A model generated the notes under the pieces. That model did no database searches. It was not told where the DNA came from and worked only from the letters and a program-made list of their open reading frames with translations. From contig ONFW01000171.1 of NCBI GenBank assembly GCA_900317215.1, positions 1 to 8,002 on the forward strand: a DNA stretch of 8,002 nt, given 5' to 3'. A program made the position numbers and the translations under genes. The stretch is from an uncultured Eubacteriales bacterium. Lineage in GTDB: Bacteria > Bacillota > Clostridia > Oscillospirales > Acutalibacteraceae. Within the stretch, counting starts at the first letter, position 1. Every line of letters begins with the position of its first letter. Of this stretch, positions 7,601 to 8,002 are shown piece after piece.

Positions 7601-7723
7601 CTGCTCAGCAAGACTACTTATGCATTTTCTGACATAGTTGGGGCTGTTATGCACATAGACGACAACGGACACCTTGATATCTCTGCTCTTTTCGTCTGCC
7701 GCAATTGTTTTTACCTCATCCAT
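4673..7723 (-). CDS. Bifunctional glycosyltransferase: GT2 + GT4 + coiled coil + unknown C-terminal domain (1016 aa)
   Basis: A predicted cytoplasmic enzyme that could add two sugars in succession during assembly of a surface polysaccharide. Residues about 17-235 are a GT2 (GT-A fold) domain: VSVVVYVHNSPNYVRKC (18-34), VNDGS (51-55), HGDD (103-106) as the metal/nucleotide DXD-type site, and DEPF (203-206) as the likely catalytic acidic pair. Residues about 336-790 are a GT4 (GT-B) domain: glycine-rich WGWGGGV (351-357), then the donor-sugar site EDNLPQIAIES (714-724), where Asp715 and Glu723 fit the family E-x7-E spacing. A Cys cluster (500, 502, 511, 514) inside the GT4 part may bind zinc. 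Residues 836-857 are a Lys/Glu-rich coiled coil, and about 863-1016 form a beta-rich domain I do not recognise. A GGAGGT site at 7731-7736, seven bases upstream, fixes the start. It is first in the unit, ahead of the pyruvyl transferase fusion. Donor and acceptor sugars cannot be read from sequence. Confidence 0.94.
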   Translation of the reverse strand: MDEVKTIAADEKSRDIKVSVVVYVHNSPNYVRKCISSLAEQTLEDIEIVCVNDGSEGNMDEWLAEFGEDIENFVVINKKHTGYGESLNLAVEKCSGEYIGFVHGDDLVDKEMYEKLYESSADGEADIVKCAFSEYYDDGMKAPTSKKNKDREFIETSSKPFDPKDDSQIFWGDPSVQAAIYKKDFLTKNGIKFMELEGNKFVDEPFFTETMCRAENVMWVNEYLYYRRSWESELYNELNERPAIIADRFMDDLEILKKETIGDIKLKRRVYSKLLIYIRRTIELEGYEKNAKETDERIKELLSMIDESVITSDFSLQEQYDYFSYISPLKEIKERSPKVLIYNWLPFDNPWGWGGGVTVYCKNVISEIIRNNPDIDIYFLSSGFAYDSTTTKTYCRRIKNIFGENVKQYEIVNSPVPAEQRNLYINPLVALENENLKNTVAEFMTTYGPFDAVHFNNIEGLSLDCLDLKEAFPDTRFIFSIHNYVPLCVNGSYYMRHKHCNCSPDHTGLDCFRCTRMDIRSEIAKATYQRGVYGNKTSDCVSQGRWISAFDFERLDIDVSPDEILNFARTATAKINKNCDSILAVSQRVYDIAAENGFDESKMSVSYIGTLVAARQIGRAAAEFKGRMKLVFLGSDMNFEEKGYAFLLNALAEMPIEYAQKIDLLLTVKTPEHAEIYKMCKNFHSLKVVQGYTHDDLSWIFKGAHLSVVPVLWEDNLPQIAIESVAYGVPVLASTAGGAKELCDSELFRFECGSKEDLIAKLAHFIDKPEDLQQYWSYHHGLVTMPQHWKELSGYYGISEPDEVNLSVDEFRNLIRENDFLRRSLPLEEDSYAPKSVVEKLKKEIQKLKKENEKLKSEGGNGMKVFAGRVIFGTEFDPVQGAAGSDLFALELEDFDFDDFYAEIKFVKISNIAQSFSDTLTVSGTLLNSGDNKRTLRMHQMNWEKNIPEIRDNIYCYVRKNKVHFFGLHTGQWSGYYFEVNVLTTRAPKETSKIAGLEEEFVYDNMPLPEGAFRSL

Positions 7724-7736
7724 TCTCTTGACCTCC

Positions 7737-7880
7737 GAAAAAATATTTATGCTTGGCAGCCGTTTACACGGCAGGCTGACAAACGGAAGGACTTCAGCCG
7801 CTTAATGCGCCGAAGCGATCATTATCAGCCCTTTTTCAGCCTTTGCTGACATTTTCCTCAGCAAAAGGCTGATAATAGAG
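7737..7880 (-). other. Non-coding leader ahead of the glycan genes, with repeated CAGCC/GGCTG elements
   Basis: No gene is apparent between the tRNA terminator and the ribosome site of the 1016-residue gene. On the plus strand CAGCC occurs at 7757, 7795, 7826 and 7837, and its complement GGCTG at 7774 and 7867, so several mutually exclusive stems are possible. Small stems are GCCG/CGGC (7759-7762, 7769-7772) and CCGTTT/AAACGG (7760-7765, 7781-7786). Promoter candidates on the minus strand are poor: GATAAT at 7826-7821 and TAAATA near 7750 both lack a good -35. I recognise no known riboswitch. Confidence 0.4.
7821..7876. repeat. Large inverted repeat with two alternative pairings
   Basis: The core is TTTGCTGA (7842-7849) with TCAGCAAA (7858-7865) and an eight-base loop. 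The 3' side GGCTG (7867-7871) can extend the core by pairing with CAGCC at 7837-7841 across a single bulged A. Alternatively, GGCTGATAAT (7867-7876) pairs over ten bases with ATTATCAGCC at 7821-7830. On the minus strand the stem is followed by A residues rather than U, so it is not a standard terminator for the tRNA, which already has one at 7881-7907. Confidence 0.65.
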
Positions 7881-7907
7881 AAAAAGACCGCACTTTACAG
7901 TACAGTC
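7881..7907 (-). terminator. Intrinsic terminator of the tRNA-Leu gene
   Basis: On the minus strand a 9-bp stem (arms 7899-7907 and 7886-7894, with two G-U pairs) closes a GUAA tetraloop of the GNRA type and is followed by UUUUU (7885-7881). It begins 12 bases past the tRNA 3' end, so the tRNA transcript is expected to stop before the glycan leader. Confidence 0.88.
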
Positions 7908-7919
7908 TCATTTCAGAAG

Positions 7920-8001
7920 TGCGAGTGACGGGACTTGAACCCGTACGTCGTAAAACACACGCCCCTCAAACGTGCCTGTCTGCCAGTTCCAGCACACTCG
8001 C
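7920..8001 (-). tRNA. tRNA-Leu (anticodon GAG)
   Basis: A complete 82-base class II tRNA. The acceptor stem is GCGAGTG with CACTCGC, seven perfect pairs, with discriminator A at 7920. The D-arm has the leucine-type TGGAACTGGCAGACAGG pattern. The anticodon stem CACGT/GCGTG carries the loop TTGAGGG, giving anticodon GAG, which reads CUC and CUU. A longer variable region of about 13 bases precedes the T-arm ACGGG-TTCAAGT-CCCGT. CCA is not encoded, so it must be added after transcription. The 5' flank ends one base beyond the gene, so its promoter and any tRNA neighbours lie outside the window. Confidence 0.96.
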
Positions 8002-8002
8002 A

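Noticed and set aside
7842..7871. The large stem as the tRNA's terminator
   Set aside because: On the minus strand it is followed by A residues, not U, and a proper U-tailed stem with a GNRA loop already lies closer to the tRNA at 7881-7907.
1..8002. CRISPR arrays, insertion sequences, integrases, toxin-antitoxin or phage-defence genes
   Set aside because: No regularly spaced repeats, transposase or recombinase motifs, or small paired genes were seen on either strand.

Overview
The window looks like chromosome from a low- to mid-GC Gram-positive anaerobe of the Clostridia, probably a Ruminococcus or Oscillospiraceae relative. The reasons are strong AGGAGG-type ribosome binding sites, U-tailed intrinsic terminators, a tRNA without encoded CCA, a CadA-type ATPase with a separate small metal-binding partner, and very large fused cell-surface-glycan enzymes. 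The genus is an inference from style, not from a marker gene. Every gene I can support lies on the minus strand, so the transcriptional order runs from high to low coordinates.

Reading in that direction, the window opens with a complete tRNA-Leu (anticodon GAG) followed by its own intrinsic terminator. A leader of about 150 bases follows, with no gene but with inverted repeats built from CAGCC/GGCTG. Next are two very large glycan genes. The first encodes a 1016-residue protein joining a GT2 glycosyltransferase, a GT4 glycosyltransferase, a short coiled coil and an unrecognised C-terminal domain. After 143 bases comes a gene for an 890-residue protein joining a polysaccharide pyruvyl transferase domain, two 4Fe-4S clusters, an FrhB-type (F420 hydrogenase/dehydrogenase beta subunit) domain and a C-terminal jelly-roll-like, possibly carbohydrate-binding domain. 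A strong terminator closes this unit. Together they look like part of a locus that builds and pyruvylates a surface polysaccharide, with a redox step of unknown nature.

Immediately beyond that terminator is a separate metal-efflux unit. A perfect-consensus sigma-70-type promoter (TTGACA, 17 bp, TATAAT) has a long dyad over its start site that looks like an operator for an ArsR/SmtB-type metal sensor. It drives a 73-residue HMA metal-binding protein and, 12 bases downstream, a CadA/ZntA-type P1B ATPase that runs off the left edge. Its sensor gene is not in the window.

The most interesting content is the pair of multi-domain glycan enzymes, especially the pyruvyl transferase/iron-sulfur/FrhB/CBM-like fusion, whose chemistry is not obvious. 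The stem-rich leader ahead of them and the cleanly readable metal-responsive control region come next.
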